From Sporolactobacillus vineae DSM 21990 = SL153 (GTDB taxonomy: Bacteria; Bacillota; Bacilli; Bacillales; Sporolactobacillaceae): a stretch of 64,000 nt of DNA. The position numbers and the translations under genes were made by a program. Shown in pieces: positions 1-9,619 of the stretch (within the stretch, counting starts at the first letter, position 1; every line of letters starts with the position of its first letter). The notes under the pieces are model-generated. The model saw only the letters and a list, made by a program, of their open reading frames with translations, searched no databases and was not told the DNA's origin. The stretch is from the NCBI RefSeq assembly GCF_000377985.1, contig NZ_KB899043.1, positions 248,001-312,000 on the forward strand, written 5' to 3'.

Positions 1-577
1 GTTCCCGGAGCATTACCAGCGTATGATAGATGACATCGGAAACTTCCCATTCGAGTTCCTCGGCCGAGCGATTTTTGGCGGCAATGATGACTTCCGAAGT
101 TTCTTCGCCGATCTTCTTCAGGATCTTATCAATGCCCTCGTTAAACAGGTAAGTGGTATACGTCCCCTCGGGGCGCTCGGCTTCCCGTTTCGCAATCACA
201 TGCTCCAGTTCGGCCAGAATGCCGAAACGGTCACTGCCGCTCTGAACAGCTTCCTGTTTATCGCTTTTCTCGTCCCGGAAGCAGCTGTAAGTGCCGGTAT
301 GACAGGCAGGTCCCGCCGGATTGACTTTAAGCAGCAGCGTGTCGGCATCGCAGTCCAGCGCCCAGTCGATGATCTTCTGAGTATTTCCTGATGTTTCTCC
401 CTTGTGCCACAGTTTCTGACGCGACCTGCTGAAAAACCAGGTCTCACCGGTTTCCAGAGATTTCTCCAACGATTCCTTATTCATATAAGCAACCATCAGG
501 ATTTCTTTGCTTTGGGCATCCTGTATTACGGCAGGTACCAGCCCCTTTTCATCAAACTTAACATCTGCTACATTCAT
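1..577 (-). CDS. hisIE: Phosphoribosyl-AMP cyclohydrolase / phosphoribosyl-ATP pyrophosphatase, partial
   Basis: Bifunctional enzyme for steps two and three of histidine synthesis. The reading frame is open from the ATG at 577 to the left edge, so the C-terminus is missing (192 codons visible). The N-terminal cyclohydrolase part (about residues 1-110) shows the metal-binding DCDAD run, then [10 protein letters not shown] with the conserved Cys-His and Cys. The pyrophosphatase part begins near residue 125 and carries the [16 protein letters not shown] helix typical of HisE. The start overlaps the hisF stop as ATGA, which argues for translational coupling. Last visible gene of the his operon. 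Confidence 0.95.
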   Translation of the reverse strand, partial: MNVADVKFDEKGLVPAVIQDAQSKEILMVAYMNKESLEKSLETGETWFFSRSRQKLWHKGETSGNTQKIIDWALDCDADTLLLKVNPAGPACHTGTYSCFRDEKSDKQEAVQSGSDRFGILAELEHVIAKREAERPEGTYTTYLFNEGIDKILKKIGEETSEVIIAAKNRSAEELEWEVSDVIYHTLVMLRE

Positions 578-1338
578 CGAACGGCCACTCCTTCTTCTCT
601 CAGATATGCTTTGACTTTGCTGACTGATGTTTCTTTATAATGAAAAATTGATGCAGCGAGCGCAGCGTCCGCTTTGCCTTCCTGAAAGGCATCCAGAAAA
701 TCCGATGCCTTGCCTGCACCTCCGGAAGCAATGACCGGAACGGCAACGGCTTCGCTGACTTCGCGCGTCAGGTTCAGTTCAAATCCGTCTTTTTCACCGT
801 CGCGGTCCATGCTCGTCAGCAGAATTTCTCCGGCGCCCAGAGCCACCGCTTTTTTCGCCCATTGAACGGCATCCAGACCGGTTTTCTCCTGTCCCCCGTG
901 GGTATAGACGCGATATGTACCTGATTCTTTATCCCACTTGGCATCGATGGCGCAGACGATGCACTGACAGCCGAAGAACTCCGCGCCGGCAGTAATCAGT
1001 TCCGGATGGGCTACCGCCGAACTGTTCAGTGAGACTTTGTCAGCACCGGCACGGAGCAGATTTTTAATATTCGCCATTGAATGAATCCCGCCGCCGACCG
1101 TAAAGGGAATGGCCAGTTTCGCAGCGACTGCACGGACAACGTCGACCATCGTATTTCTTCCTTCATTTGTTGCGGAAATATCAAGAAATACGAGCTCATC
1201 GGCACCTTGCTGGTTATAATACATGGCCAGCTCAACCGGATCACCGGCATCGTGCAAATGAATAAACTTTTTCCCCTTAACGACGCGGCCGTCTTTCACG
1301 TCAAGACATGGGATGATTCGTTTTGCCAGCAATGGCAT
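574..1338 (-). CDS. hisF: Imidazole glycerol phosphate synthase, cyclase subunit
   Basis: Cyclase half of the HisF-HisH complex, which turns PRFAR plus ammonia into imidazole glycerol phosphate and AICAR. The 254-residue (beta/alpha)8 barrel has the two catalytic aspartates expected for the family, in [15 protein letters not shown] near the N-terminus and in [12 protein letters not shown] mid-protein, and phosphate loops GGGI and ASGGAG. Length is normal. The start lies 38 nt inside hisA, preceded by an AGGACGGTG ribosome binding site, so hisA and hisF are tightly coupled. Confidence 0.97.
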   Translation of the reverse strand: MPLLAKRIIPCLDVKDGRVVKGKKFIHLHDAGDPVELAMYYNQQGADELVFLDISATNEGRNTMVDVVRAVAAKLAIPFTVGGGIHSMANIKNLLRAGADKVSLNSSAVAHPELITAGAEFFGCQCIVCAIDAKWDKESGTYRVYTHGGQEKTGLDAVQWAKKAVALGAGEILLTSMDRDGEKDGFELNLTREVSEAVAVPVIASGGAGKASDFLDAFQEGKADAALAASIFHYKETSVSKVKAYLREEGVAVR

Positions 1339-2059
1339 TCACCGTCCTTATGGCCCGGCCAAGATCAATCTGTCCGGTATACAGTGCCCGGCCAATGATG
1401 ACGCCGCTGATTCTGCCGGAACTTCTTCCGGCAATTTTTTCAAGTTCGGTTTGTGTCGTGACACCGCCGGACAGAACCACAGGCAGGCCGATTTTTTCCG
1501 CCAGTTGCTCCGCGCCGTTAAAGTCGGCGCCCTTCAAGGCCCCGTCCCGGCTGATATCCGTATAAATAAACTGCCGGGCGCCGGCCTGGATCAGTTCAAC
1601 GGCCAGCGCTTCAGCACTGATCCCGGACACTTCCCGCCATCCTTCAACCGCAACCTTGCCGTCTTTGACATCCAGGCCGATAGCCACAGCATAGGGATAC
1701 TGGCGCAGCGCTTCTCTAGTAAAGCCCGGATCAGAAATTGCCGAGCTGCCAAGGACCACTCTGCTTACTCCGCTGTCCAGGTAGGCCTTCACCGTATCCA
1801 TATCGCGGATGCCGCCGCCGACTTCAATTTTCACCGATACGTCTCTTGCAATCTTTTTGATGACCCGGTCATTGACCGGCCGTCCGCTTTTTGCGCCATC
1901 CAGATCGACGATATGAATCCAGTCCGCACCCTGATTGCAGAACTTTGCGGCAATCCGGTCAGGTGAGTCATCATAGACCATTGACTGGCCGTAATCTCCC
2001 TGATAAAGCCGGACACATTTTCCGCCGAGAATGTCAATTGCCGGATAAACGGTGAACAT
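1301..2059 (-). CDS. hisA: ProFAR isomerase (phosphoribosylformimino-AICAR-P isomerase)
   Basis: Amadori isomerase of histidine synthesis that makes PRFAR, the substrate of HisF. The 252-residue barrel begins with [19 protein letters not shown], holding the catalytic base Asp, and carries the second Asp in [17 protein letters not shown] and LSGGV are the phosphate loops. It is a paralogue of HisF with the same half-barrel repeat. The start codon shares one base with the hisH stop (TGATG), and the 3' end overlaps hisF by 38 nt. Confidence 0.97.
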   Translation of the reverse strand: MFTVYPAIDILGGKCVRLYQGDYGQSMVYDDSPDRIAAKFCNQGADWIHIVDLDGAKSGRPVNDRVIKKIARDVSVKIEVGGGIRDMDTVKAYLDSGVSRVVLGSSAISDPGFTREALRQYPYAVAIGLDVKDGKVAVEGWREVSGISAEALAVELIQAGARQFIYTDISRDGALKGADFNGAEQLAEKIGLPVVLSGGVTTQTELEKIAGRSSGRISGVIIGRALYTGQIDLGRAIRTVNAIAGKTNHPMS

Positions 2060-2721
2060 CAGTTTTCCCTCCTGTCTGCTTCCTGACGGCTGTGCATGCT
2101 CCCGGCCGCGTATTTCAGAAAATTTCCAAGCAGCGACTGGCCGAAAGCGCCGCTCTTTTCCGGATGGAACTGTGTGCCGAACACGGAACCTCTGCCGACA
2201 ACTGCCGGAACCTCCTGATGGTAATCGGTCGTCGCAGTTAAAATATCCGGCTGCGGTGTCTGCACGTAATAAGAGTGGACAAAATACGCATAATCCGGTT
2301 TCAGCCCGGTTAGAAGCGGCGCCTCCGGCTGGCGGAATGTCAGCATGTTCCAGCCCATATGCGGTACTTTATAGGAAATACCCCGGTTGTCGATGCCGCT
2401 GAACCGGACGACCCGGCCGGGAAGCAGCTTCAGTCCTTCAGTCAGCCGGCCCTCTTCGCTCTCATCGAACAGCAGCTGCATGCCGAGACAAATCCCGAGC
2501 AGCGGCTTTTCTGCAGCATAGTGACGGATAAAACCGGTCAGTTTCTTTTGATTCAGCAGCAGCATGGCATCTCTGAAGGCGCCCACCCCCGGAAGAATTA
2601 ACCCGTCTGCTTTTGCCAGCTCATTTTCATTATCACTGATAAAATACGCTTCCTCAAGACGGATCAGGGCACGGCTCAGACTATATAAATTACCCATTCC
2701 ATAATCGACGATGCCGATCAT
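2059..2721 (-). CDS. hisH: Imidazole glycerol phosphate synthase, glutamine amidotransferase subunit
   Basis: Class I glutamine amidotransferase that feeds ammonia to HisF. It opens with IGIVDYGMGNLYS, has the nucleophile Cys at about residue 78 in LLGICLGMQLLF, and the His-Glu pair in TQFHPEKSG near the C-terminus, so the triad is complete. At 220 residues it is a little longer than most HisH because of a polar tail (SRQEADRREN). It overlaps hisB upstream by 4 nt and hisA downstream by 1 nt. Confidence 0.97.
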   Translation of the reverse strand: MIGIVDYGMGNLYSLSRALIRLEEAYFISDNENELAKADGLILPGVGAFRDAMLLLNQKKLTGFIRHYAAEKPLLGICLGMQLLFDESEEGRLTEGLKLLPGRVVRFSGIDNRGISYKVPHMGWNMLTFRQPEAPLLTGLKPDYAYFVHSYYVQTPQPDILTATTDYHQEVPAVVGRGSVFGTQFHPEKSGAFGQSLLGNFLKYAAGSMHSRQEADRREN

Positions 2722-3311
2722 CCCAACGTTCCTTTCGTTGACAGGACCCCTTGAATCCTGGGATTTTTAAGTGTCGCCGCGTCAAGGGCGCGACCGAGCG
2801 CCTTGAAAACAGACTCAATGATATGATGGGTATTCGCTCCGTAACGCACGGTAACATGAAGATTCATGCGCGCTTCGATGGCCAGTTTATCCAGAAATTC
2901 CTGAACCAGTTCCGTGTCGAATGTCCCGACCTTCTGCGCCGGCAGGGTACCGTGAAAAACAAAAGCCGGCCGGTCGCTGAGGTCAATCACGACCTCAGAC
3001 AATGCTTCATCCATCGGCACAACCGCATAGCCGTAACGATTGATCCCTTTTTTATCCCCGAGCGCCTGGCGGATCGCCTGCCCGAGACAGATCGCAATAT
3101 CTTCAGTAGTATGATGATCATCGACGTCGGTATCACCATGTGCCTCAACAGAGAGCCGGAACAATCCGTGTTTCGTAAAAAGCGTCAGCATATGGGTCAG
3201 AAACGGGACACCGGTTTCCAGGTCCGATGTACCATCGCCGTCGATCAGAAAATGGAGCTTGATTTGCGTTTCAAATGTATTCCGTTCAATTTCCCCTGAA
3301 CGCTCAGCCAT
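2718..3311 (-). CDS. hisB: Imidazoleglycerol-phosphate dehydratase
   Basis: Monofunctional IGP dehydratase (197 residues), the sixth step of the pathway, a manganese enzyme. The repeated metal ligands are visible as DVDDHHTTED near residue 70 and GANTHHIIESVFKALGRAL near residue 165, with FLTHML in the first half. No histidinol phosphatase domain is fused, as usual in Firmicutes. The start at 3311 is inside the end of hisD (8 nt overlap). Confidence 0.97.
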   Translation of the reverse strand: MAERSGEIERNTFETQIKLHFLIDGDGTSDLETGVPFLTHMLTLFTKHGLFRLSVEAHGDTDVDDHHTTEDIAICLGQAIRQALGDKKGINRYGYAVVPMDEALSEVVIDLSDRPAFVFHGTLPAQKVGTFDTELVQEFLDKLAIEARMNLHVTVRYGANTHHIIESVFKALGRALDAATLKNPRIQGVLSTKGTLG

Positions 3312-4587
3312 GGATGGCAGCCCCTTTCAGCCTTTTTTCAACAGCCCGGGCATGTGCTTCAAGCCCCTCATAGCGGGCAAATGCTTCAATAGCGGCCCCG
3401 TTCTTCTTCAACGCCTGATCCGTGTAGCGAATCACGCTGGACCGTTTGATAAAGCTGTCCACACCAAGCGGACTGGCATAACGCGCCGATCCATTAGTCG
3501 GAATAATGTGGTTGGGCCCGGCAAAGTAGTCACCGACCGGTTCGGAACTGTACCTGCCGAGGAAAATCGCTCCGGCATGACGGATCAGCGGCAGGGCCGC
3601 CTCAGGATCGGCCGTCGCAATTTCCAGATGTTCCGGTGCAATCCGGTTGACGGTTTCCGCGCCTTCCGCAAGATCCTTTACCAAAATGATTTTGCCGACC
3701 TGTTCGATGGACGGACCGGCGATATCACGCCTCGGCAGCGTTGCCAGCTGGCGGTCAACTTCCTTGTCCACTAGTTCCCCGAATGCCCGGGAGGCCGTAA
3801 TCAGTACCGGCATCGACATTTTATCGTGCTCCGCCTGAGACAAAAGATCGGCGGCCACCCAGACGGGGTTCGCCGTTTCATCAGCCAGAACCGTGACCTC
3901 ACTGGGTCCGGCCAGACTGTCGATCGCAACATCGCCGAATACCTGCTTTTTTGCCAGCATGACATATATATTTCCAGGGCCGACAATTTTATCGACCGGA
4001 ACGATCGTTTCCGTACCGTAAGCAAGCGCGGCAATCGCCTGGGCACCGCCGGCCTGATAAATTTCTTTGATCCCGATTTCCCTGGCTGCGGCCAGAACCC
4101 CGGCGGCAATTAATCCGTCCTTCTGCGGCGGTGAGATCAGGACGACCCGCCGGACACCGGCAACCAGTGCCGGAATCGCGCCCATCAGAACCGAAGACGG
4201 GTAGCAGGCAGTCCCGCCGGGAACGTAAACGCCGACAGAATCCAGCGGAGTGACTTTCTGCCCGAGTACAACGCCGTCATCCACCTTTTCCGTCCATGAA
4301 TGCTGCAGCTGCTTCTCATGAAAAGCCCGGATGTTCTGAGCCGCCTGATGAATGGCCCGGCGCACGTCATCCGGAACCTTTTTCACTGCTTCGGAAATCA
4401 TGTCTTCGCTGACGCGCAGATCGTTTAAGGCAATGCCGTCGAATTTCTTTGTGTAGGCCTTGAGCGCCGCATCGCCTTTGGCTTTAACTTCGTCAATAAT
4501 CCCCTGTACGGCCTGCCGGGCTTCCTGCTTCGCTTCCACTTTTCTGCTCTTAAGAAATGCCAGATTCCCGTCCTCAATCCATTCCAA
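3304..4587 (-). CDS. hisD: Histidinol dehydrogenase
   Basis: NAD-dependent enzyme that oxidises L-histidinol to L-histidine in two steps, with one zinc ion. The 427-residue chain has the dinucleotide-region sequence [10 protein letters not shown], the family signature around [11 protein letters not shown], the LLSQAEHDK zinc/substrate region and the catalytic IAPEHLEI motif. Length and motif order match the family. It overlaps hisG by 14 nt and hisB by 8 nt, in keeping with a compact operon. Confidence 0.97.
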   Translation of the reverse strand: MEWIEDGNLAFLKSRKVEAKQEARQAVQGIIDEVKAKGDAALKAYTKKFDGIALNDLRVSEDMISEAVKKVPDDVRRAIHQAAQNIRAFHEKQLQHSWTEKVDDGVVLGQKVTPLDSVGVYVPGGTACYPSSVLMGAIPALVAGVRRVVLISPPQKDGLIAAGVLAAAREIGIKEIYQAGGAQAIAALAYGTETIVPVDKIVGPGNIYVMLAKKQVFGDVAIDSLAGPSEVTVLADETANPVWVAADLLSQAEHDKMSMPVLITASRAFGELVDKEVDRQLATLPRRDIAGPSIEQVGKIILVKDLAEGAETVNRIAPEHLEIATADPEAALPLIRHAGAIFLGRYSSEPVGDYFAGPNHIIPTNGSARYASPLGVDSFIKRSSVIRYTDQALKKNGAAIEAFARYEGLEAHARAVEKRLKGAAIHG

Positions 4588-5224
4588 TTTTGGTCCCCTC
4601 CGTGATTCCGATGATTTTCTCGATAATCCGGTCGATTGCCTGCTTCTTCATCCGGTAGCTAACCGGATTGACAATCAGCCGCGAACTGATATCCATCAGC
4701 CGGTCGTATTCCACAAGCCCGTTATCCTTCAAGGTCCGTCCGGTCGACACAATATCGACAATGGCGTCGGCAAGCCCGACGATCGGAGCAAGTTCGATCG
4801 ACCCGTTAAGTGCAATCAGTTCAACCTGTTCCCCGCGTTTCCGGTAATAATCGGAGGCGATGTGCGGATATTTTGTCGCGATCTTTAAAAAAGGATGAAC
4901 GCCGCGGTGACCGGGCAGACCGGCAACCGCCATATGGCATTTGCTGATACCGAGGTCGACCACTTCGTACACATCGCGGCCGCTTTCAAGCAGCACGTCC
5001 TTTCCGGCAATGCCAATATCGACGGCACCGTATTCGACATAGGTCGGTACATCCACAGGTTTTGCCAGAATGAACCGAAAAGGCTCATCCTCCAGATCAA
5101 AAATCAGCTTTCGTGTCGTTTCAAATGTCTCGGGAAGCGCGAATCCTGCTTTCCGGAGCAGGCGGCAGGCATCCCCGAAAATACGTCCCTTCGGCATGGC
5201 CACGGTTATTAAAGAATCCTTCAT
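4574..5224 (-). CDS. hisG: ATP phosphoribosyltransferase, short-form catalytic subunit
   Basis: First committed step of histidine synthesis, joining ATP and PRPP. At 216 residues it is the short form, which lacks the C-terminal regulatory domain and works as a hetero-octamer with HisZ, encoded just upstream. Recognised from the N-terminal [14 protein letters not shown], the [12 protein letters not shown] substrate region and the PRPP loop [14 protein letters not shown]. Its ATG overlaps the hisZ stop (ATGA), consistent with equal synthesis of the two subunits. Confidence 0.97.
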   Translation of the reverse strand: MKDSLITVAMPKGRIFGDACRLLRKAGFALPETFETTRKLIFDLEDEPFRFILAKPVDVPTYVEYGAVDIGIAGKDVLLESGRDVYEVVDLGISKCHMAVAGLPGHRGVHPFLKIATKYPHIASDYYRKRGEQVELIALNGSIELAPIVGLADAIVDIVSTGRTLKDNGLVEYDRLMDISSRLIVNPVSYRMKKQAIDRIIEKIIGITEGTKIGMD

Positions 5225-6435
5225 TCTCCTGTCTCCGTTCTCTCCTGAGTCAGAAATCTCCTGATCGTTGTAAACTGTCCGGCAAATGCATCCGGATCAT
5301 CAATCCCTCCGGAATGCTGGAGAACAACGGTTTTACCGGCATCACGTACCTGGTTTGCAAATCTCAGGGCCTCTTCTGCATGTTCGTGATCGTAAATCAC
5401 CGCGAGTTTTCTCGGACCTTTCCTCAGACCGGCCTTCCGATCGTCGGTCTTTACCGCGCTCATCAGCCGGTCCAGCCGGATACCGAAGCCGGTCGCCGGG
5501 CAGGGCCGATTAAACTGAGCGAGTAAATCATCGTAACGGCCGCCGCTGGCAACCGGAAAACCGAGACCGCCGCCGAAGCCCTGAAAAACAAAACCGGTGT
5601 AATAACTAAGATGGGGCACAAGGGTGATATCCAGATCGATTTTCCCGTCCAGCCGGTCAATCTTCAGCAAGTCCAATAATTCAAGAATATTCTGGTAATA
5701 AGAGTGAACCGGCATTGCCGCACCTGATGTCAGTGTCTTCAGGTAGTCCAGTGTAGCCGCATTATCCAGCCGTCTCGAATCGACAAACCGGTTCAGTTTT
5801 CCGGCTGCGGCTTCGGAAAGATTCAGTGATGCGACATATTCGCGGAATCCGACATCATTTTTATTGTAAAGAAGATGGCGAAGCCGCCGTACGGTTTCTT
5901 TATCCTTCACCATATCATAAAAGAAGGCATTGACAAACCCTACGTGGCCGACTGCTACACGAATGGATTCCAGTCCCGTCTTTTCAAGCAGCGAAATCAT
6001 CAGAGAGATGACCTCGACATCGGCATAAGGGGTTCCGTCGCCGATCAGCTCCGCACCGGTCTGTTCAAATTCACTCGGATGGCCGCCTTCCCTTTTCTGA
6101 CTGCGATATAAATTGGCCGTATATGCCAGCCGAAGCGGTAAGGGCTGTCCGCGCAGGCTCGATGCAGCGATCCGGGCAATCGGCGTCGTCATATCCGGCC
6201 TGAGCACGACAGGATGCCCCTCCGCATCAAAAAACTTAAACAGCTGCCCGTCTTCAATCGCCGATGCACGGCCGATTGTTTCGGCAAATTCCAGAGCCGG
6301 TGTCCGGAGAAAATCATAGCCCCACCGATTTAATTCATTGTGAAACAAATCTTCAAGTTGCGCCGTCGCACGCTGTGCCGGCGGAAGCAAATCGCGGAGT
6401 CCGAGCGGCTTTTCGAACATATAGGGTTGCGTCAT
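5221..6435 (-). CDS. hisZ: ATP phosphoribosyltransferase regulatory subunit
   Basis: HisRS-like paralogue that binds histidine and regulates short HisG. It keeps the class II synthetase fold (GLRDLLP at the start, a motif-2-like [20 protein letters not shown], a motif-3-like [28 protein letters not shown]), but no anticodon-binding domain is expected. The frame opens further upstream at a TTG (6480), but I chose the ATG at 6435 (404 residues) because the AGAAGGGAA site precedes it and the homologous start sequence [12 protein letters not shown] begins there. First gene of the his operon. Confidence 0.93.
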   Translation of the reverse strand: MTQPYMFEKPLGLRDLLPPAQRATAQLEDLFHNELNRWGYDFLRTPALEFAETIGRASAIEDGQLFKFFDAEGHPVVLRPDMTTPIARIAASSLRGQPLPLRLAYTANLYRSQKREGGHPSEFEQTGAELIGDGTPYADVEVISLMISLLEKTGLESIRVAVGHVGFVNAFFYDMVKDKETVRRLRHLLYNKNDVGFREYVASLNLSEAAAGKLNRFVDSRRLDNAATLDYLKTLTSGAAMPVHSYYQNILELLDLLKIDRLDGKIDLDITLVPHLSYYTGFVFQGFGGGLGFPVASGGRYDDLLAQFNRPCPATGFGIRLDRLMSAVKTDDRKAGLRKGPRKLAVIYDHEHAEEALRFANQVRDAGKTVVLQHSGGIDDPDAFAGQFTTIRRFLTQERTETGE

Positions 6436-6555
6436 TGATCGGTTTCCCTTCTCTGCAGTTTTTCTTTGTCTGAGGTACAATACCAGAGCTTTTTACCCGG
6501 TAGAACATTTGCTCATTCGCTTTAATTCACTAGTACGATAAAGTATGTAATGTGT

Positions 6556-6584
6556 ATTTTAGTGTAAAAAAAAAAAGAAGTCAA
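6556..6584 (-). promoter_or_regulatory. Sigma-A promoter of the his operon
   Basis: On the minus strand a TTGACT -35 box (6584-6579) and TAAAAT -10 box (6561-6556) are separated by exactly 17 nt. Transcription would start near 6549, giving a leader of about 113 nt before hisZ. I see no T-box antiterminator sequence in that leader; a short ACC/GGT stem around 6480-6505 is the only structure. Confidence 0.75.
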
Positions 6585-6638
6585 TAGAAAAAAGGATGTT
6601 TGCGGCTGGGATAACATTGAAAGCGGTTTTTAAAAAAT

Positions 6639-6743
6639 GGCTCTGTTAAACTTGTCTGTTGTTTTTCGCTGCAGGCGCTCGCTTTCCGCGGGCGATCCGC
6701 TCAAAACAACGCAGCATAAAACAACAGTAAATGTGAACAGAGC
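6639..6743. repeat. Palindromic intergenic repeat, copy A (MITE-like)
   Basis: A 105-bp element bounded by perfect 8-bp inverted ends, GCTCTGTT (6640-6647) and AACAGAGC (6736-6743), flanked by A-rich sequence. The inside carries a TTTTTCGCTGCAGGCGC / GCTTTCCGCGG core that recurs, with changes, at 42454, 42953, 53867 and 61213. No ORF. It sits between the his promoter and the ssp terminator and is probably a non-autonomous or mobile-derived repeat; that origin is inference. Confidence 0.6.
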
Positions 6744-6810
6744 TAAAAAATATATGGCGGATTCTCGTATCCGGAGCGGAAAAACAGCGTAGAATTTAAA
6801 ACATCATTAA

Positions 6811-6843
6811 GAAAAGTAAAAAGGGACGGCATCAGCCGTCCCC
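6811..6843 (-). terminator. Rho-independent terminator after the spore protein gene
   Basis: Perfect 8-bp stem GGGACGGC/GCCGTCCC (6823-6842) with a 4-nt loop, followed on the minus strand by a run of five T, 20 nt after the spore protein stop codon. Confidence 0.9.
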
Positions 6844-6865
6844 TTGACAGTCTTTTTCATCTGGA

Positions 6866-7048
6866 TCAGAACTTGCCGCTCAGTGCAGTTGCGACAAGAC
6901 GCTTAGTGATTTCACCACCGACGGAACCATTGGCACGTGAGGTTGTATCCGGGCCAAGATGAACACCGAATTCAGAAGCGATTTCAGTCTTCATCTGTTC
7001 AAGAGCCTGTTCTGCACCCGGAACAAGAATTTTGTTGTTTTCAGCCAT
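6866..7048 (-). CDS. Alpha/beta-type small acid-soluble spore protein
   Basis: DNA-coating protein of the dormant spore that protects against UV and heat and is cut by the germination protease GPR. The 60-residue chain has the two family signatures: the GPR cleavage region [13 protein letters not shown] and the [15 protein letters not shown] helix. I start at the ATG at 7048, not the GTG at 7057, because AAGGAGGTG lies at the right distance and itself contains that GTG. A sigma-G promoter and a terminator make it a single-gene unit. B. subtilis has an sspA at the equivalent place after thiI. Confidence 0.97.
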   Translation of the reverse strand: MAENNKILVPGAEQALEQMKTEIASEFGVHLGPDTTSRANGSVGGEITKRLVATALSGKF

Positions 7049-7070
7049 GTTTCTCACCTCCTTGTGCCAT

Positions 7071-7100
7071 TATCATGTGCAGGCATGATCGGTACCATTC
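7071..7100 (-). promoter_or_regulatory. Sigma-G promoter of the spore protein gene
   Basis: Minus strand GAATG (7100-7096), an 18-nt spacer, then CATGATA (7077-7071). This fits the B. subtilis sigma-G pattern GHATR-N18-CATNHTA at every defined position. The inferred start near 7064 leaves a very short leader ending in AAGGAGGTG. Forespore-specific expression follows. Confidence 0.85.
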
Positions 7101-7167
7101 AGAAGTGAGTATGGTAATTATTTCAACCGGGTGAAGTCATCTTGTCCCGGAGGCAGAACGCAAAGGA

Positions 7168-8367
7168 TTAAAGCAACTGGTTAAATGTATCCTTCTGGTT
7201 CTCATCCGCAGCTGTCTGTACGACGATACCGCGGACCGCCTCGTCAACAAGTGCGTCGATGTCCAGTGCCCGTTCGAAACGGGCCGCATGAATACGATCA
7301 GGACGCGTTCTCGGCGCTTTCGGCAAAAAGATCGTGCAGCAGTCCTCATACGGACGGATCGATATATCATAAGTGTCGATCTTTTTTGCAAGACGTGCGA
7401 TCTCGATCTTGTCCATCGTGATCAGCGGCCTCAGGATCGGCAGATTGGTCACCTGGTTGATTGTATTCATGCTCTCCATTGTCTGGCTTGCGACCTGGCC
7501 GAGGCTTTCACCGGTAGCCAGCGCCAGCGCCCCGGTCCTCTGTGCTTCTTTCTCGGCAATCCGGAACATCAGGCGGCGCATGATCGTCACCCGGTAATCT
7601 TCAGGGATCTGATCACGGATCGCCAGCTGCGCCTTGGTGAAAGGAACAATATGGATCCGGACAGTACCGCCGAACGACTCGATTTTACCAGCCAGGTCAA
7701 TGACCTTCTGCCTTGCACGGTCGCTGGTATAGGGCGGGCTTTGAAAATGAATGGCGTCAACAGTGGCCCCTCTTTTTGCGAGCAGATATCCGGCAACCGG
7801 GCTGTCAATCCCCCCGGAGAGAAGCAGCAGCACTTTCCCGCTGCTCCCGACCGGAAGTCCGCCGGCACCGTCGTATTCATGACCATAAATTCTTGTCTCA
7901 TGATAGCCGACTTCAACACGCACGGTCAGATCCGGGTGATGCACATCGACGCTGACCCCTTCGCAGTTTTTCAGTACGCAGGCGCCCAATTCCTGATTCA
8001 GTTCACTCCCATGAACCGGAAATTGCTTATTCTTGCGGCGTGCCGCAATTTTAAATGTATGCACGTCCTTCTCGGCACCCATAACACGCAGAACGCCGGC
8101 ACGGATGGCATCCAGATTATTTTCGACTTTGATCGCGGTAGAGATGTTCTGAATGCCAAAAATCCGCGTCAGAACGTGAATCACCGGCTCCGCATCCTCG
8201 CCATTCAGATGAATCTCCAGATCATCAAAATGACGTTTGACATCAAGTTTCGTGAAACGACTCAGCTTCGCCCGGACATCATTTTCAAGTTTCAGGACAA
8301 AATCCTTTTTGTTTTTACCTTTTAAGGTGATTTCGCCGAAGCGGATCACCAGATAATCATAAATCAC
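7168..8367 (-). CDS. thiI: tRNA 4-thiouridine synthase ThiI
   Basis: ATP-dependent sulfurtransferase that makes 4-thiouridine at tRNA position 8 and can supply sulfur for thiamin. The N-terminal THUMP region is followed by the PP-loop SGGIDSPVAGYL, which activates uridine. At about 399 residues it lacks the C-terminal rhodanese domain of the E. coli enzyme, as in Bacillus. Start: the frame opens at a GTG at 8376 overlapping the preceding stop as GTGA, but the GTG at 8367 has GAGGTGA five bases upstream, so I prefer it; both are possible. The dedicated cysteine desulfurase gene lies directly upstream. Confidence 0.93.
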   Translation of the reverse strand: MIYDYLVIRFGEITLKGKNKKDFVLKLENDVRAKLSRFTKLDVKRHFDDLEIHLNGEDAEPVIHVLTRIFGIQNISTAIKVENNLDAIRAGVLRVMGAEKDVHTFKIAARRKNKQFPVHGSELNQELGACVLKNCEGVSVDVHHPDLTVRVEVGYHETRIYGHEYDGAGGLPVGSSGKVLLLLSGGIDSPVAGYLLAKRGATVDAIHFQSPPYTSDRARQKVIDLAGKIESFGGTVRIHIVPFTKAQLAIRDQIPEDYRVTIMRRLMFRIAEKEAQRTGALALATGESLGQVASQTMESMNTINQVTNLPILRPLITMDKIEIARLAKKIDTYDISIRPYEDCCTIFLPKAPRTRPDRIHAARFERALDIDALVDEAVRGIVVQTAADENQKDTFNQLL

Positions 8368-8372
8368 TGAAT

Positions 8373-9515
8373 TCACCTCATGACAGGTTTCAATTGACGC
8401 ACCTTATCGGCCAGAACCGAAAGAAACGCGGCAATATCCTCTTCTGTATTTTCAAAAGCCGTGCTGATCCGGATCGCCTGACGCGCTTCCTGCTCATCTA
8501 CACCCATCGCCAGAAGTACACCGCTCGCTCCGCTGTCCTTTGACGAGCAGGCAGACTTTGTCGACACATAAATTTGATTCTCTTCAAGCGCATGAACCAG
8601 CACTTCCGATCGGATGCCTTTCAACGACACGTTCATAATACTTGGCGCTGCGCCATCTTCCGGAGTATGGATCACTGCGTCATCGATCCGCGACAGTCCC
8701 TTCCGCAATTGCTGCTGCAGAGCAAGAAGGTGCCCGATCCCGTCCTTCTCATGTTCCTTCGTTATCCGCAGTGCCTTGACCATCCCGCAGATACCGGGAA
8801 GATTTTCCGTACCGGAACGCAGGCCGCCTTCCTGACCGCCTCCGGAAAGAAGCGGCGACAGCGATGTACCTTTTCGTACATAGAGAATACCCGTACCCTT
8901 TGGTCCATGAAACTTGTGTCCGGAAATGGTACACAGATCAATCCCGCTGTCTTTAAGTTCCAGAGGCACCTTCGAGAATCCCTGTACGTGGTCCACATGA
9001 AAGACCGTCGTCGGTTTCGTCTTGAGAAATTCTGCAATTTCCCGGATCGGCTGCACCGTGCCGACTTCATTATTCACATGCATCACCGACACAAGAATCG
9101 TATCTTTGCGGTACGCTTTTTTGAAATCGTCAAAAGAAATCCGGCAGTCACGGTCAACCGGAAGATAAGTCACCTCAAAGCCAAGTTCTTCCAGCTGATG
9201 GAAAGCATTGAGACTCGACGCGTGTTCCACCGTTGTCGTAATCAGATGGCGCCCGCGTCCGCGATATGCGAGTGCGGCTCCTTTCACAGCCAGATTGTTT
9301 CCTTCTGTCCCGCCTGAGGTAAATACAATCTCATCAGGATCAACACCAAGAAGTGACGCTGCCTGTTCACGTGATTTTGCCAGCAAGGATTCGCTTCGCC
9401 CGCCGAGGGAATGAATCGACGAAGGATTGGCAAAGAAATCTTCAGAAACCTTCTGGTAGGTTTCAATCGCCTCAGTATATGGTTTTGTGGTCGCACTATT
9501 ATCCAGATAAATCAT
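8373..9515 (-). CDS. nifZ: Cysteine desulfurase (NifS/IscS family), partner of ThiI
   Basis: PLP enzyme that takes sulfur from cysteine and hands it on as a persulfide. Features: start IYLDNSATTKP, the cofactor lysine in SGHKFHGPKGTG, and the persulfide cysteine in STKSACSSKDSG. 380 residues, normal size. The gene ends at or within 6 nt of the thiI start, the same pair as nifZ-thiI of B. subtilis, where the desulfurase serves tRNA 4-thiouridine; the function here is inferred from that pairing. Confidence 0.92.
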   Translation of the reverse strand: MIYLDNSATTKPYTEAIETYQKVSEDFFANPSSIHSLGGRSESLLAKSREQAASLLGVDPDEIVFTSGGTEGNNLAVKGAALAYRGRGRHLITTTVEHASSLNAFHQLEELGFEVTYLPVDRDCRISFDDFKKAYRKDTILVSVMHVNNEVGTVQPIREIAEFLKTKPTTVFHVDHVQGFSKVPLELKDSGIDLCTISGHKFHGPKGTGILYVRKGTSLSPLLSGGGQEGGLRSGTENLPGICGMVKALRITKEHEKDGIGHLLALQQQLRKGLSRIDDAVIHTPEDGAAPSIMNVSLKGIRSEVLVHALEENQIYVSTKSACSSKDSGASGVLLAMGVDEQEARQAIRISTAFENTEEDIAAFLSVLADKVRQLKPVMR

Positions 9516-9619
9516 TATTTTCCATAACTCCTTTCATTTCCATACCGGATCACCCGTCATGAATCAGGCTGCTTTCTTCAGACAAAGAGCGTATCATGGA
9601 ATGGCTCCAATGTCGATGA

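Noticed and set aside
6436-6549. T-box or His leader peptide before hisZ
   Set aside because: No antiterminator consensus, no run of His codons, and the stems are short.
7288-8325. 345-codon plus-strand frame opposite thiI
   Set aside because: Antisense to thiI; no ribosome binding site and no recognisable domain.
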